From the NCBI GenBank assembly GCA_004329165.1, contig CM014737.1, forward strand, positions 21,307,100 through 21,371,099: a stretch of 64,000 nucleotides of DNA, written 5' to 3'. How positions within the stretch are numbered: the first letter of the stretch is position 1; each line of letters starts with the position of its first letter. The position numbers and the translations under genes were made by a program. Below the pieces are notes generated by a model. It did not search any database and had not been told where the DNA came from. It saw only the letters and a program-made list of their open reading frames with translations. The DNA is from Spatholobus suberectus. Its lineage: Eukaryota; Streptophyta; Magnoliopsida; Fabales; Fabaceae. Positions 1-13,363 of this stretch are shown here, in pieces.

Positions 1-28
1 TAGTAGGAGTATAGGTAGCTATTATTTA

Positions 29-651
29 GAGTGTGTTTGGTAGAGAGGAAAAAAATAAAGGGAAAGGAAGGGAAGGGAAGAGAAGAGAAATAGGTGGAAA
101 TAGAGTGGAAATTAAGATTGTTTGGTTGAAGAGAAATAGAAAAAAGTTAATTTTTTGAGGTTATTTTTATTTTAACTATTATTATTGTATTATTTATTTA
201 TATTATTATATATTTTTATTATTAATAATATATTTATTATTTTAAATATTATTATTATTTATTTCAAGGCCTTGGGGGGGGGGGGGTATTATATTATTTT
301 ATTATTAATAATAATTTTATTTATTATTATTATATTATTTATTATTTTAATCAGGGCCTGGGGGGGGGGGGGGGGGGGGTTGGCGCTAGCATACAGAGGA
401 GGAAGCAAAAATTGGTTTGGAATTCAACCAAACCGATTTTCTGCTTTGCAAAATAGCAGATCAAGAGTTGTGTGTACGATTTCCCCTCTTATCTTCTCAT
501 TCCAGCAAAAAAATTTTACATATGGGGCCCACATTTTTTTGTACAAAAACCTCCCTTTTCACTGAACCAAACAAAGAAAAAATGTTATATTTCACTCTCT
601 TCTCTTCTTTTCTCTTCTCGTCTCCCAAATTCACCCCAACCAAACAAAGCC
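29..651. mobile_element. Tourist-like (PIF/Harbinger) MITE
   Basis: The ends form a degenerate inverted repeat: GAGTGTGTTTGGT at 29-41 pairs with ACCAAACAAAGCC at 639-651. Similarity continues inward for about 90 bp as purine-rich versus pyrimidine-rich arms, and both arms contain a second TGTTTGGTT box. TTA flanks the element at 26-28 and 652-654, which is the target duplication typical of PIF/Harbinger elements. The interior is AT-rich, contains two guanine runs (274-286 and 360-379) and encodes nothing convincing. The call rests on termini and TSD only. Confidence 0.5.
274..379. repeat. Two poly-G runs (G13 and G20)
   Basis: Uninterrupted G runs lie at 274-286 (13) and 360-379 (20). Each is preceded by a GGCCT-like box, and they are separated by ATT-rich DNA. 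They resemble two diverged copies of one unit. Long G runs are hard to sequence, so the lengths are uncertain. Confidence 0.8.
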
Positions 652-654
652 TTA

Positions 655-2789
655 GAGAGAGCATGTACGTAGGACTCTTAAGAGTCAGTGAACTTCTTTT
701 ATATTTGGTGTGTTTACTACTTGCAGAGATGGTGTTTATGTTTATCTCGTGTATGCAAGAATGATGCTCCAATATTTTTTCTGTTTATTATTATTATCAG
801 GTACCTCACACCTATATCATATGTGGTGTAAGGTACTCAATCCATCTGTTATATTTCGAGTTGTTGAATTTCTGCTTATTGAGCCATCCTATGCATTTGA
901 GTTTAGGCTTCAGATAACAACTTGAAACAAGTATAAATCCAAATTCAATAATAATACACATTGCAAATGAATACAAGAGTTTCTAAACAATAAGTATAGT
1001 GGTAACCATATTGTTTTATCCGGTGATACAGGTACTATAAAATATGGAAAATAAAACTGAATATAAAAAATTGGGTTCATTTATGAGTAGAAGTTTAGAT
1101 TTTTATTTTTTTTTGTAACATTCCTTTTTCATCTCTTACTTTTACTAATACATGAGTAGGCATACATATGTACTTCACTTACACTTTTCTCATAATTTCT
1201 TATAAAAAAATTATATTTATTAATTCTTTAACAATTTCTTAAGAGAAATTGTTAAAATACTTTTTAAAAATATTAAATAATTTTTTATTAAAAAATATAG
1301 AAAATGTATTGATATAACAGCTTTTACAATTTTTAATTTCTTAGTTAGTATCTTAAATCTACTGATTAACATTCTTTTATATATATTCTTTTTGGAGAAG
1401 TAGCGAATCAAATCCTATGTTTCCAAAATGCAATTATGTCTTTTTATCTTTATCAAACAAAAAACATCATAGTTGTATATAAATTGCCATTTGACTGTCT
1501 TAAATAAAAAGGAAAAAGAAGATTGAGGCAACAAAGCACCGTTTTATCATGAACATCCTGAAGTTTTGATTAAGCATCGTCCACTTATGTACCTTTCGGA
1601 GTAATGGAGCTGAATAAGAAACCTTTAAAAACTAATAATACAATTTTTTTATTTTACTATTATTTATTGAAATTCATATGAGATTTATTAAACAAGGTGA
1701 ATTCAACTCTTTATTTAAAGTATAAAAATTTGAACTAAAATAAAATATTAAAAAAATGTGAAAAAATATTGATACTATTTCTAGTTAAAAAATTGCCAGG
1801 AAGCTTGCATCCATCAACTGAGTCATCACCTTGTACACAACCATCCTTATCATTAATTATTATATTTTTCTGAGTTAAAAGAAAGAAAAAGACCAGAGAG
1901 AGAGAGAAAAGTAGTGCCTCTTCCATATAATAATGATAATAATTTTAGTTTTTTAAATATTTCATATACCTTGCTGGTGTGTACTGGTGTCCCCACTCCC
2001 AAAGAATAATTTGAAATGCCCATTTTTGTTTAGACTTTAGGGATTCAAATTAGGCCCTTCAGAAAGTAAAACAGTACAAATGGGGGAAACTACTTTAGTG
2101 GAGTGATCCTCCTAAGATTTTGGTTTTGTTCTAAGCTCATAAGTCAGAATTAGAATTGTCTATTCTTTCAACTGTTTCCAACAAAATTTCTTTATTCATT
2201 AATGAATTTTTCTTTTTTATTTGAAGTTAAAAAAAAAAAAACTCAATCACCCTATCTGCTTGATAGTGTAATAAGCAATGTTCTCTCAGCAGAGAATGTT
2301 CAACTTTACAGTTTTTGTGACCAAAAAGGGTTTTGTACTTTGTGCTGAGGTTTTTGCAGGATCAAGTTTGGGTTTTTATTTCTCTAATGCTCAGTGGTGA
2401 TGATGATGGAAATGACATGCATGATGATTAGTTGATGGCTTTTCTCTTTTGCTCTCAACTACCATCCTATGTTGGACTGTGGAGCATTTATTCTGTATAA
2501 CATTGATTCCCTCCAAATCTGATCCCGCTTATCTTTCTATTTTCTTCTGGGACCAACTTTCACCCACCATGTACACCCCCCACTTCACATTTACTTTGTG
2601 TTTGTGAGTGCCTGTTATCAAATCTCCAGAAGCTCAAAGAAACTGGTTTGTGTTAGGAATTAGGATTAATTTCAGGGTGTATTCTGTCCCTTTTCATTTT
2701 TGTCTTTGTTTTCATTTGGGAAGGGAGGTACTAAATTGAGATTGAGGTGCTTTCCTGGGGAGCTTTATAAATGTATCATATAGAATTGT
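655..2789. other. Non-coding region upstream of the bZIP gene
   Basis: This is AT-rich DNA without a supported gene. From about 2230 onward base composition is less biased and probably includes promoter and 5' untranslated sequence of the bZIP gene. A pyrimidine-poor stretch ending in TAG at 2789-2791, just before GTTTGTGTTGGGG, could be the acceptor of a 5'-UTR intron, which I know to occur in ABF/AREB genes. I could not fix the transcription start or the donor. Confidence 0.4.
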
Positions 2790-2813
2790 AGGTTTGTGTT
2801 GGGGTTCAGAAAA

Positions 2814-5800
2814 ATGGGATCTCAAGGTGGGGCAATGCAAGAGCCAAAGACTACTACCCCTTTGGCTAGGCAAGGGTCCTTGTATAATCTGACCCTTGAT
2901 GAGGTGCAGAACCAGCTTGGGAATTTGGGGAAGCCACTTGGCAGCATGAATCTTGATGAGCTGCTGCATAGTGTGTGGAGTGCTGAAGCTGGTGGTGAGG
3001 CCTCTGGTTTGGACTTTGGTGGTGATGCTAACATGCAGCAGCATGGCCAGGTTGCTTCTGGCTCCTCTCTGAATTCACAGGGGAGCCTAACTTTGTCTAG
3101 GGATTTAGCAAGAAAACTGTTCATGAGGTTTGGAGAGATACGCAACTGAAGATGGGCACTAATAGGGATAGGAAAGCCCAGGAAAGACAGCCTACCCTGG
3201 GTGAGATGACTCTGGAGGACTTCTTGGTGACGGCTGGAGTGGTTGCTGAATCTTTTCCTACCAAGGGTGGGGCTATGTCAGGGCTGGACTCAAACGGAGC
3301 TTCCTCACAACATGGCCATTGGATGCACAACCAGCTCCCTTCAGTGCAGCAGCAGAATGTGATGGGGGGTTATGTGGCTGGCCATGCCATTCAGCAGCCT
3401 TTCCAGGTTGCGGTGAATCTAGTTTTGGATGCAGCATACTCTGATGTGCCGCCGTCTTTAATGGGTGCATTATCAGATACACAAACTCCAGGTCAAAAAA
3501 GGGTTGCCTCTGGTGATGTGGTAGAGAAAACTGTGGAGAGGAGGCAGAAGAGGATGATTAAAAAGGGAATCTGCTGCTCGGTCGCGGGCAAGAAAACAGG
3601 TTATATGCATTTGTGTGTGCATGTGTGTGTGGTGTTGTTTCTTTGAAATGCACTTGTTTTTTTTATTTGATACAAGGCACTATTTATGCCAATGAACAGG
3701 CATACACACACGAACTGGAGATTAAAGTTTCGCGTGAAGAGGAGAATGAAAGGCTTAGAAGACTGAATGTATGTTTCTAATTCTATACCTTTGTTCTTAT
3801 GCTTTTTTTTTTTTTTCTTGTTTGATGAAATATTTGTTAGTCACATCTCTTCCTGGCTTGCAGCCTGCCATCTTGGCAGGAAAATGTAAGGCCGAAATGC
3901 TTCTTTGCAATTAAGATTTCATCTGGCCAATTCTTGTCTGCAGTACGTCTCTGTTTATTGGTTGTATGATATCTTGGATTAGGCATGTGATTTATGAATC
4001 ATGACACTGAATAGTGAGTTTGCTAGGTATATAATATAGTAGTATATACACTGCAGTTGATGGAATAAATCATGGTGATTAGTGAATAAATCGACATGTT
4101 TGTAGTGAACCAACCTGTAAGGTTTGTAGTTATTCAAATTCATCATGATTGGTGTTAAGAAAAGAAGGTAACAGGTGAATTATTCTTTTATTTAAAAAGG
4201 AAAAATAATAATGGGATTAGGCTCAAAACAAAGAATAAGAATGTTCAAACTAGTTGGATTTCTAAGATAGGCTGGTCTTTACCGCTATTATGATTCTTTA
4301 GTTTTTTAATTGCATTTTGATCTACAGTTTTCATATAGATCTGTGTTTTGCATTGAGGTGTGGAATATTAACCAAAATAAAATAGAAAATTTTGTCTGGG
4401 TAAAGCGAAATTTCCTCTTCCCTTACAACCATAATGCATCTTAATGCATCTTCTTAGTAGTTGGCAATTTATAAGTTGCAGAAAACTCCATTGATTGGCC
4501 ATGTGAATATTTCGTTTATTACTTTGTTTTTTGTAATCATGGCTAGCTAAGGAAGTCGTTCTGGAAAGATTGAATCAAAATATTTAGGGTTTATGTGTAT
4601 ACATAATTAAATCATATACACGTATGATTGTTGATCAAGAAATTGATTTTTACTAGAAAATTCTGTGAATTGCTTGTTTCCAGGGTTTATTCATTGGAAA
4701 TAGTGTAGTTTGACCCATTTATTGGGGCACCTTTGTTAAATACTTAGTTCCAACCAGCCTTTGCACTGATATTAGAAGATTTTCATGTTTCCCGTGTCAT
4801 TGAGACAGTGATTGGATTTTGATTAGTGTGGGAATCTTACTGGTAGCATAGACTTTAAAAGCTTTAAAATATGGAATGCTCTAGGCTTTTGTAGTTATAT
4901 CAGGTAAAGAAAAGAGAGCTATGAGGGATCATAAAGTAGCTCACCAAGCTTCTCTACTGCTGTGCTGTGCACTGAAAAGAACTTTGAACTGAGTAATGAC
5001 TAAATCTGAAAAAATTTTAACCCTAGATTATTAATAATTTCACAGTTAAAAGCTCATAAGATCTTTCTAACTTTGGTGATAAATACTAGCTCCAAATATT
5101 TAAATTGTTTGAAAACCTGGGACTAGGAGTTTTATCTTCCTTTGTTTACATGGAAGTATACAAAAGCAGATTGATGATTTCAAATGTTGAAGTTGATAAT
5201 GCACGTTGGCTAAGAGCCTAAGACAGCCAGACAATCTAGTATGGACATTGGTATGTTACTTGTGGCTTCTAGAAGATTTGTCCAGTGGTCCAACCCTTTT
5301 ATGTGCAGTTTCGCTTACTGAAATATTTCAAGTCAATTTGATGAGAATCAATGCACTGCAGAAAAAAAAGAAGAGATGGGAATGTGAAAAATTTAAAATA
5401 ACACGGTGTTATTCAGTAATACTGTTCTATAATAATTTGCACCATTTAATTCTGGGTCAGAACTATGTCCCCAACTATATAGCTCATCATTCTGAGAAAT
5501 TATTAGGTAGTTCAAGATTATCAAGTGTCTATGATCCCAGCCAATATATTTATAACACATATTCAATTTTTACAATTTACAAAAAAAATTAATAACACTT
5601 GATTACATGTCATATGTAGATTAATAGGGACCATGGTGGTCTAGGACCACCTAATAAGTTCTCCATCATTCCACTTAGAATCATCTAATATTGTGCCCTT
5701 CATAATAAATTGAATTTGTGTGAGAACCTTTATATGTTTGTCCATAGTTTTATGGTCTCTCTTTTGCCTAAACCCTTTTGTTCCTTTTCTGTTTTCTTTT

Positions 5801-6728
5801 TGTAATTATCACAAGGTATTGGTTCTATTTCTTCTTTATAACTTCACAAAACTTCAAGGAACCTTAACAGTTATCCAGTATCTTATAATGCAACTTCAAT
5901 GAAGAGTGGAGGCTCAAAAAATGTAAAGCACAGGGGAATAGCTTCAATCTCAATCTTATGGAGGATGGAGTTGTTAACATTTTCCCCCTCCGTGAAAACC
6001 CAAAAGCATTCTACAGTTTTAAACAGTCACTGCCCATACAGTAGTTACATCAGGATTACCTGATTTAAAACTGAAAGTAGTTCAGGATAAATATCTATAA
6101 CCAGTTATAATCTAGAACCTTCTTTAGGATCTTAGTACTTGAAGCAGGAGATAGCTCTCTATCACGACTTAACCAATACAAAATTATCTTTGAACCAACA
6201 ATATGGTGCGTGGTGAACTGTTCCTTCGAGTTTGCCGTGTACTAACTACTGTTGTTTTATTCTATTTGTGGAATTTTTCAGGTAGTTAGAGATACAATAA
6301 AACAATTTACTTGCCTATACCTAATAGCTTGACAACTTAGGCTATGTTTGGATAAATTTCTCAATAAGCATGTGTAGAAAATAAAATAAAAAGTAAAATA
6401 AATCAAACTTTCTTTATAAGTTAAAATCAATTTATGTACCTTGGCTTTTAAAGAAGTTAAATGAGAGAATTTCTATGAAATTTGAAGTATATAATAGGAG
6501 AAATTTAATTCATTTTATCTTTTTATTTTCTTCTCCTATAAGTACTTATTGAGAAGTTTATTCAAACACGACCTTATTGGATAACACCATTAAAGATTAT
6601 TCTAGATGATTCTTCTATGTTCATGGTAACGTTTTTCCTTGTCACAGGAAATGGAGAGGGCAGTGCCATCTGTGCCATCACCTGAGCCTAAGAATCAGCT
6701 TCGCAGAACTAGTTCAGCTATCTTTTGA
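2814..6728 (+). pseudogene. AREB3-like: AREB3/DPBF3-type bZIP factor, disrupted by three deletions
   Basis: Group A bZIP factors bind ABRE (ACGTG) promoter elements in the nucleus and mediate ABA responses. Exons are 2814-3599, 3700-3768 and 6648-6728, with GT-AG introns of 100 bp and about 2.9 kb. Visible family blocks in order are the MGSQ start, the C1 box RQGSLYNLTLDEVQNQLG, GSMNLDELLHSVW, QGSLTLSRDLA, LGEMTLEDFLVTAGVV, SDTQTPGQKRVASG, EKTVERRQKRMIK, the zipper start AYTHELEIKVSR, and the C4 tail LRRTSSAIF-stop. The conserved reading requires a change of frame near 3113 (one base missing after AGAAAA) and near 3562 (two bases missing at the conserved Asn of the basic region). A third, in-frame loss near 3735 removes the leucine of the second zipper heptad. 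The first two losses plus the third would leave no working basic region or zipper. A sequencing artefact in this copy is the main alternative. The 3152 start of the second open frame is internal, not a separate gene. Confidence 0.85.
6340..6573. mobile_element. Tourist-like MITE in intron 2 of the bZIP gene
   Basis: The left end GGCTATGTTTGGATAAAT and the right end (inverted: GGTCGTGTTTGAATAAAC) pair over about 33 bp, including a shared TTCTCAATAAG block. TTA flanks both sides (6337-6339 and 6574-6576). The size is 234 bp with no coding capacity. Termini and a 3-bp TTA duplication are typical of PIF/Harbinger MITEs. Confidence 0.75.
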
Positions 6729-8045
6729 TATCTTCATTGAAGTGAATTCCTAATTCTTTTCATGCTATCACATCACATAGTTCTCGTGTGCACTACACTT
6801 TTGACTCTTCAAGTTTGGATACAGTTGGGAGGCTATTTTTCTCAGAGTATGTGTTTGTGATGCTGAGTTCTCCCCAGCTTGCTCTGTTCTACTAATGTTT
6901 TCCTCTATGTATATTTTGATAAGTTTGACTTACAATTTAAGCTGCACTATAAACATACTTGAGTCTAATTTTGGATCCATTTGTGGGAATTATGAAATTA
7001 TACAAGTTTCATTTTTTACTTAACGAGTCTTGTATATGATTTCATGATTTTTAATAAATATCATACAATAATAGAGATTATGTTAGAAATAGCTTTTGAG
7101 AATGAATTCTTTATGAATTAAGCAGCGTAACATAGTGTAGAGAGAGGCAACCTAACCTTACGGGTAACCTATGCGTATTACCACAAGATTAAGTCCACAA
7201 TCCAGTCCAATATTGTAAACAAGATTGAAAAAAAAAACAAATTAGCAATATATTTTTTATTTTTTTAATGATTTGCTTGATTTCTTTATTATTAGGTTAA
7301 ATCCCATGTTAATAATATACAGATTATCAAAGAAAAAGTGTCAAAAAATATATATAACTAACAATTGTCTTGTAAATATTAATTTGTGGAGCACTTTCAT
7401 ATATAAAATCTCAAAAACCTTTAAATTGGGTGCGTTTGAAACCTGCACAAAGACGCACAAGTCCAACATGGACTTCATAGATTATTAGATCAAGAACTGC
7501 TATCTTAGTTTTTTCTCTAGTTAATTCAGTGACTGTCTCTCTTATGTACGATATTAGTTAGATTGACTTGGTGGCTTTGCTTCTGCAAGAGTGAAGCAAA
7601 CAAGTTTAGTACAGCCATGAAGAGCATATGCAGATGAAGGCAGTTATTTTGATAAGGTTCCTCGTAGGATATTATTAATTCATAACTAAGTTATGACCTC
7701 TGCTCTCAAGTCTCAGCAGTGTGATGACAAATGTTTTTGTCCAAAATGAGAAATAGAAAAACTTTGGTATATGAAAATGTTTTCTATTTTTACTTTAATT
7801 ACAAAAATTCAATTGTTTTTATTTTATTTTTTATTTTCAAAATTTGTATAAGAAAAAGTGAAAACAATAAAAAAAAAATTATTTTTCCTGATTCCTATAC
7901 AAATATTTAAAAACATTAAACAAAATGAAAACAAGTTGATATTTTGTAAATAAAAGTGAAAATAGAAAATAAAAAATAGAAACAAACCAAGCAATCCCTG
8001 ATTGACTAACAGTCATGTTCAGATTGTTGTCGCCACCATTTCAAA
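6729..8045. other. Intergenic DNA with MITE-like modules
   Basis: No gene is seen. A module at about 6995-7095 (TTTCATTTTTTACTTAACGAG onward) is similar to one at about 62400-62485. The stretch 7770-7995 has weakly inverted halves built around TTTCTATTTTTACTTT and could be a decayed MITE. Confidence 0.35.
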
Positions 8046-8767
8046 ATATTTTTTTTGGTCAACATCAAAGCATTAAATAACTGCATGATAAAATTGTTTA
8101 CATCTGATGCAACAAAAGAAGTGGTGAAACCTCGCCCCACCACTTACAATTATTAAAAGAAAAAGAAATAGAAGCCAGCATATGACTAGCTAATGTTTGT
8201 TTTCTAGTGTAACAAAACTTTATAAACTGGAAGTGTGATGCTAGGTTCTTGCAGTCCATAATGATGTGAGCCATATCTGTGTAATAACCATTCAAAGACA
8301 TTATTTTAACAACCTCCATGGCATCATATTCTACCTCAATGTGGTCAATGTCCCATTTTCTAGCCAAACCAGTGCTCGTTACCATTTTTTTATGAAAAGG
8401 CCAAAACTAGTACCATTTTCTCGTTACCCTCCAACATCTAGTTCGTCTTCAAGGAGCCATTTTGTGATGGTTGCCGTGTAATTCTCGTTGGGTTGGCTAC
8501 ATGAGTTTTTAGTGGTTGATGTAGTAACCATTCTTGTAAAGTGTTATGGGTCACAGTCCACACTCTTGACCCATCTCCATAGGTGTCGATCTTCATAATC
8601 AACATGTGACAATGGAATAACCTTAATATTTTTTCAGCCTCAAGAGGATGGAAAATACCATCAATTAATTCCATATTTCATCCTTTGTAATTTGGTAGAA
8701 AAGGCTATTGATTGCAGTTCTTGGAAGAAGTGAATTTTGTAGTTGGATCATATTTCCATCGTGTGAC
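8046..8767 (-). pseudogene. LINE ORF2 remnant, 3' segment (RT end and RNase H)
   Basis: Read on the minus strand, 8674-8438 contains a stretch like the region behind plant LINE reverse transcriptases (ELIDGIFHPLEAEKILR). 8385-8098 is an RNase H-like piece (EVEYDAMEVVKIM, then LASHFQFIKFCYTRKQ and a WWGEVSP tail). These are known from non-LTR elements and from LINE-derived RNase H genes. The two stretches lie in different frames and the part before them (8700-8767) is also frame-shifted, so the copy is dead. The fragment stops exactly at the CCAAG target duplication of the neighbouring LTR element. It continues on the other side at 13838-14425. Confidence 0.75.
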
Positions 8768-8772
8768 CCAAG

Positions 8773-9240
8773 AGTTAGACTAATTATTTAATTAATTAAT
8801 TTTTTATGGATTAACATTAATCAAATTATTACGAATTATTATTTAATTATGAATATACTAATTGTGGTTAATAGTTAGTAATATGATACCTAATTAATTA
8901 ATGGATGTTGTATTGGGCTTTTGTTCTAAATAGCCCGTGATGGGTTGGACTATTCAATTGATGCCCAATGAGAGATCCCAACCCTCATACGATAGTTTAC
9001 TTAATCGTTGCCCCATTACATGGTTAATTCGATCTGTCAACTAATTGTGATTGAGGTTAGTCTTCTCTCATTCTAGTTCTCTACATGGTTTACCTAAATC
9101 TCATAAAGAACAAGACAAATCAATTTTTTATACCAAGTGCACAAATTCTATCATCTTTTTCTCTCTATACTTATGTAATAATATGCTATAATATTGTATC
9201 TATTTGATCCTTGTATGTTTAGGGATTTTAAAATTTAGCA
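8773..9240 (+). repeat. 5' LTR of the LARD-like element
   Basis: The 468-bp LTR starts AGTTAGAC (mutated TG) and ends TTTAGCA. It aligns end to end with 13364-13832. Confidence 0.9.
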
Positions 9241-12200
9241 ATTGGTATCAGAGCCTTGTAGATACAAATTATAGCTATTTTATTTCATTGTTCTTCCATT
9301 GGTATTTTCTTAAAACATGGGTTTTTTTTTTCGTTTTTCTTCATGTTCAAAATTCTTAAAATAAAACTCTACCACTTCATGCTTCTTGTTATCATTTTGG
9401 GTAAAAAAAAAATGGTCACAATAGTTTTAGGGCTTCTCTAAATTGATCATGTGTGATCAAAATGCCCTAAATTTTGAGGCAAATGATTGTCCAGATCAAA
9501 AAAAAGTTTTTTTTTTATTTGTGACTTTTCTATTGATGGGTGAAATAATGATATCATTTATTGGCTTTTATATGATATAATGACATGATTTATTAGCTTT
9601 ATTGTTGCAATGTTTTATTTATTGACTTTTATGTGGTATAATGACATGACTTAATTGCTTTATTGTTGCAACATTTTATATATAGCTATTATGCTCTCTT
9701 TATTTGTTTAATTTGTTGGTTAGCAAAGCAAAACCCATAGTTGAGATCTTTTGGAATTTGGAGAGAATTATGCTGGTTGCAAACATTTTTTTTTATTTTT
9801 TTTATTAAAAATCTTTTGCTAAAATTAGATGACTAAGCTTACATTTTTTTTAAGTCAATAATGTCAACGTTTTCGAATAAAGTGACATGTTTCATCATTT
9901 AATTTTGGCTTTTGAATAAATTTTATGCCAATTGTGTATTTTATATTGTCTCTCTCTTTCTTTCTTTTTTTATGCTCACTTGAGAAAAAAAGTTATTCAA
10001 ATAATTATCTTAGGCAATCTTTGGGGCATCATCCTTACAATTTGAGATTAGAGCCTATTTGAAATATTTTTTTTGTTATAATTATGATTTAAATTGATTT
10101 GAAAATTATTTGAGAGAACTACATACAAATCCCATATTGTTCTCACTGAGTTATTGAACATTTTAGTAGCTCTACATGTAAGGATGAGTGACATACTCTT
10201 TGAGGTTAGTATTGAAACATTTAACCTATTGACTTATTATATAATTGCCCATATGGAGAAATTTATTGATAATATATATTGTTCTCCAATTTTTTTTAGT
10301 GCAATTATATATGAGTGTGATTGGTTCTTAGAATATTGTACATAAATTTGTCATATTCTATTTGGCATAATTGCTATTAATTTGTACAATTGTCAACTCA
10401 CCTATCGTGGGTACAATTATGCAAATTTTGTGAGTTAAAAAATTGTTTTTTTTATTATAATTTATATTATATTAATAATAATTATACCCTATCAGCGTAT
10501 TATTATTGATATACTTTGTTAATTTGTATTATGTTAATCATAATTATACCCTATCGATGTATTATCATTAATATAATATACTATTATTCAATGTACTATT
10601 AATCTTGTGTTTATGTCAATTATTTGCTTGAGTACCATATTGACATTTGTACATTGTAATATTATATTTCTTATTTATTGTGGTTTGAGATCCTTAGGCA
10701 ATATTACAATAAGTAAGAAATTATCTCTCAAAGGGCGTGTTTTGGCTATATTTATATGGAATCCAATATTCTCTAAATTGGGGATATTTTGTTTTATTTT
10801 ATACAATCTATTTTTTTCAAAATTTTGCATCTGTCAACCGCAATGCAAATTTATGTTTAATAAAATTCTTTTATTGGAATGGATTGCTATTGTGTTTGTA
10901 CTACATAAGTGATGGACATACCCTATCGGTATGACATTACTTGACATAATCATTGTGTGATAGAAGAAAATAGTTGAATATTTATTTTAAATACTTTGAT
11001 TTATTTTAAGTTCTTAGTTCAACAATCTTTCTCTATCAAGTGGGAGAGTTTTGTATACTAAAAGTAATGTCCTATAATTAGGATTGTGTAAATACAAGAT
11101 CTCTATCTCAATTGAAATATCCAATTAATTTGATGCCCAATTAATAACACATGAGAAAGCAAATATATTCATATTTTCAAATATACCTTATTTAATATTT
11201 TTTCATTATACATTGATTGTCATCGCTTTGTTATGAGGACTTATATTGAGGATTTTTTTTTGAGAATAATATCCTCAATGATTATTGAGGATATTATAGT
11301 CTTTTCTAGAACATTGTTATACATTGAATTCCATGTTGTTTTATATTATTAACAACAATTCTTGTTACAATGATATAATGAAATCTCAATATTAGCTAGC
11401 AAATCTTGTTGAGAATAGTTTCTCTACTCTATACCATTATTCTATATCATGGCAAATGGTATATTTGGAATATATACTGGGCAATTTTTTTTTTGTTATA
11501 TTTTGAGATACAATATATTATTGTTATTTTTTTTTTTACTAAAATGGGAGTTTCAAACTATTTTACTTATATCCTCAATTATAATAAAGTTTAAGTTTCA
11601 TGTATTTCGCTGCACGCGTAACCTAATTTTCTACTCATGTGCATGTGGTTATTTTATAACACTTGAGTTTTAAGTGGGCCATTGAAAACTTGCAAGTAAT
11701 CCCATATTCTATTTAAAATGCTAGGGATTTTGATCTCACTTATATGACGATTTTTTTTTAATGGTCATCATATTTTAAAATGCAAAGGTTACCTTATATA
11801 TAAAATTCTTTTAAGAATTTATGTTTGCGATAACTCAAGGAGACTTTGTGTTATTAAGTGTCATTTGAACACTTATAATCTCTAAAATTCTATATGCAGA
11901 ATATGTGGTTAACTATAAAACCCAAATTTAGTTCAAATTTGCTATATTGGGTTTCATATTATCATGTAACCACTTATATTGATAATATTCTATTTTGTGT
12001 GGAAAATATGTGGTTTAATTTTGTAAAAACTATCTAAATGATAAATTGTATAACTACTTCTCCTAATAATTCTGCACCAGTCTATTTCTCTAATTTATTA
12101 GTGCACTCTTAAGAGAGAAAGTTAGTGAGTTTTTAGACTCACATTGGATATCCTACAAATTTAAAATCCCACCATTTTAAATATTATACCATTATAGTAA

Positions 12201-13363
12201 TTTGAAATAAGTGGGCTCTAATGGTATTCCTAATCTTATTTTGGTATAAAGGATTAATGGGAGTTTGCACATTTTCTGTTATGTCTCAAGATTTATTAAT
12301 CTTGTATTGTCATATATTCTTGTGCACATTTTTATTATCATATGACACATTTTGTAAGGACTTTGTTATTAGTCTTGTCCTATTGTATTGAGATATTTAA
12401 AATTTGTTATATCTCAATAGGCATCTTAAAGAGATGTCAAGGTTGTTTTATGGGGTATTGCACATCAATCCTTTGGCATGCAATTATGTTGTGCTTTTCT
12501 TTTACCCAAAGTTTCATATTTTGTTAAGTCATAAATTTATAAGTATTTTGCGTGTATGATATCAATACTCCTATCGAGTATGATTTTCTACACTGTAAAA
12601 GTATTTATAAATATTATGTTTAGATCAATAATTATAAATGTTTGCTCACTTTGACATTCTAATGGTCCCATTAATCTAGAATATTTTTATTTAAACTAGG
12701 TGTCTATGTTGTCCAAGTACGAAATTCTTGGATTTCCTAATTGTTTCTAGATTTGCATAGTCACTTATTTTGTGAAACTTAGATTAATTGAGTTTCAAAT
12801 ATTGTAGAGCATTTGTTGATGTAGCCCATTTGTAATTACTTTTGTTACTGGGCTATTGTGAGTGCTTAGATACATGTGGATTATGTTTTTGGCCTTAATA
12901 AATTTTCAGACTTAGATTGAGCATATTGTTAGACATGCTTGTGGATCCACTGATCAAAGACTTAACTATTGGAGTTTATTAAAATTTTTTAACTCATATG
13001 GTTTGGTTAAATTTTGATGTTTTGGGTTAGTGGAAGTCTGAAAACATATTGTTATGAAATATGTATAAAATAAAATTATTATTAGCATCATATCTCTTAT
13101 AGCATTTTCAAGTGCTTGGACCATTCTTAGGATAACATATTTATCTTAATTTAATTATAATATGTTTTTCCCATCCATCATATTCTTTATGTGAAGTATA
13201 AATTCTTAACATGTATGATATATGTCCCTATCGGAACTATTTGTACATTGTTAAAGGGTTTATATTTCTTTGAATTTTTGGTTGGTGTATGTTTTGACCA
13301 TAATTGATATTTTAGTCTTAAAATTCCTTTACCTTTGCAATTAATGTTATCCAAGTAGGAGAT
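9241..13363 (+). other. Internal region of the LARD-like element
   Basis: It is AT-rich, with only short chance open frames. A CCTATCG phrase recurs at about 10395, 10487, 10549, 10919, 12569 and 13230, in several cases beside ATGATA-like words, suggesting amplified or conserved structural units. At 11036-11052 a second polypurine-like word (AAGTGGGAGAGTTTTGTA) is followed by sequence vaguely like the LTR (GATGCCCAATTAA). This could be the scar of another element. No product is assigned. Confidence 0.5.

Noticed and set aside
3152..3646. Separate small gene starting at 3152
   Set aside because: It is the frame-shifted continuation of the bZIP exon 1; its content (LGEMTLEDFL, VEKTVERRQKRM) belongs to the same protein.
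5206..5592. Open frame within bZIP intron 2
   Set aside because: It has no motif, its composition matches the intron, and conserved exons on both sides splice without it.
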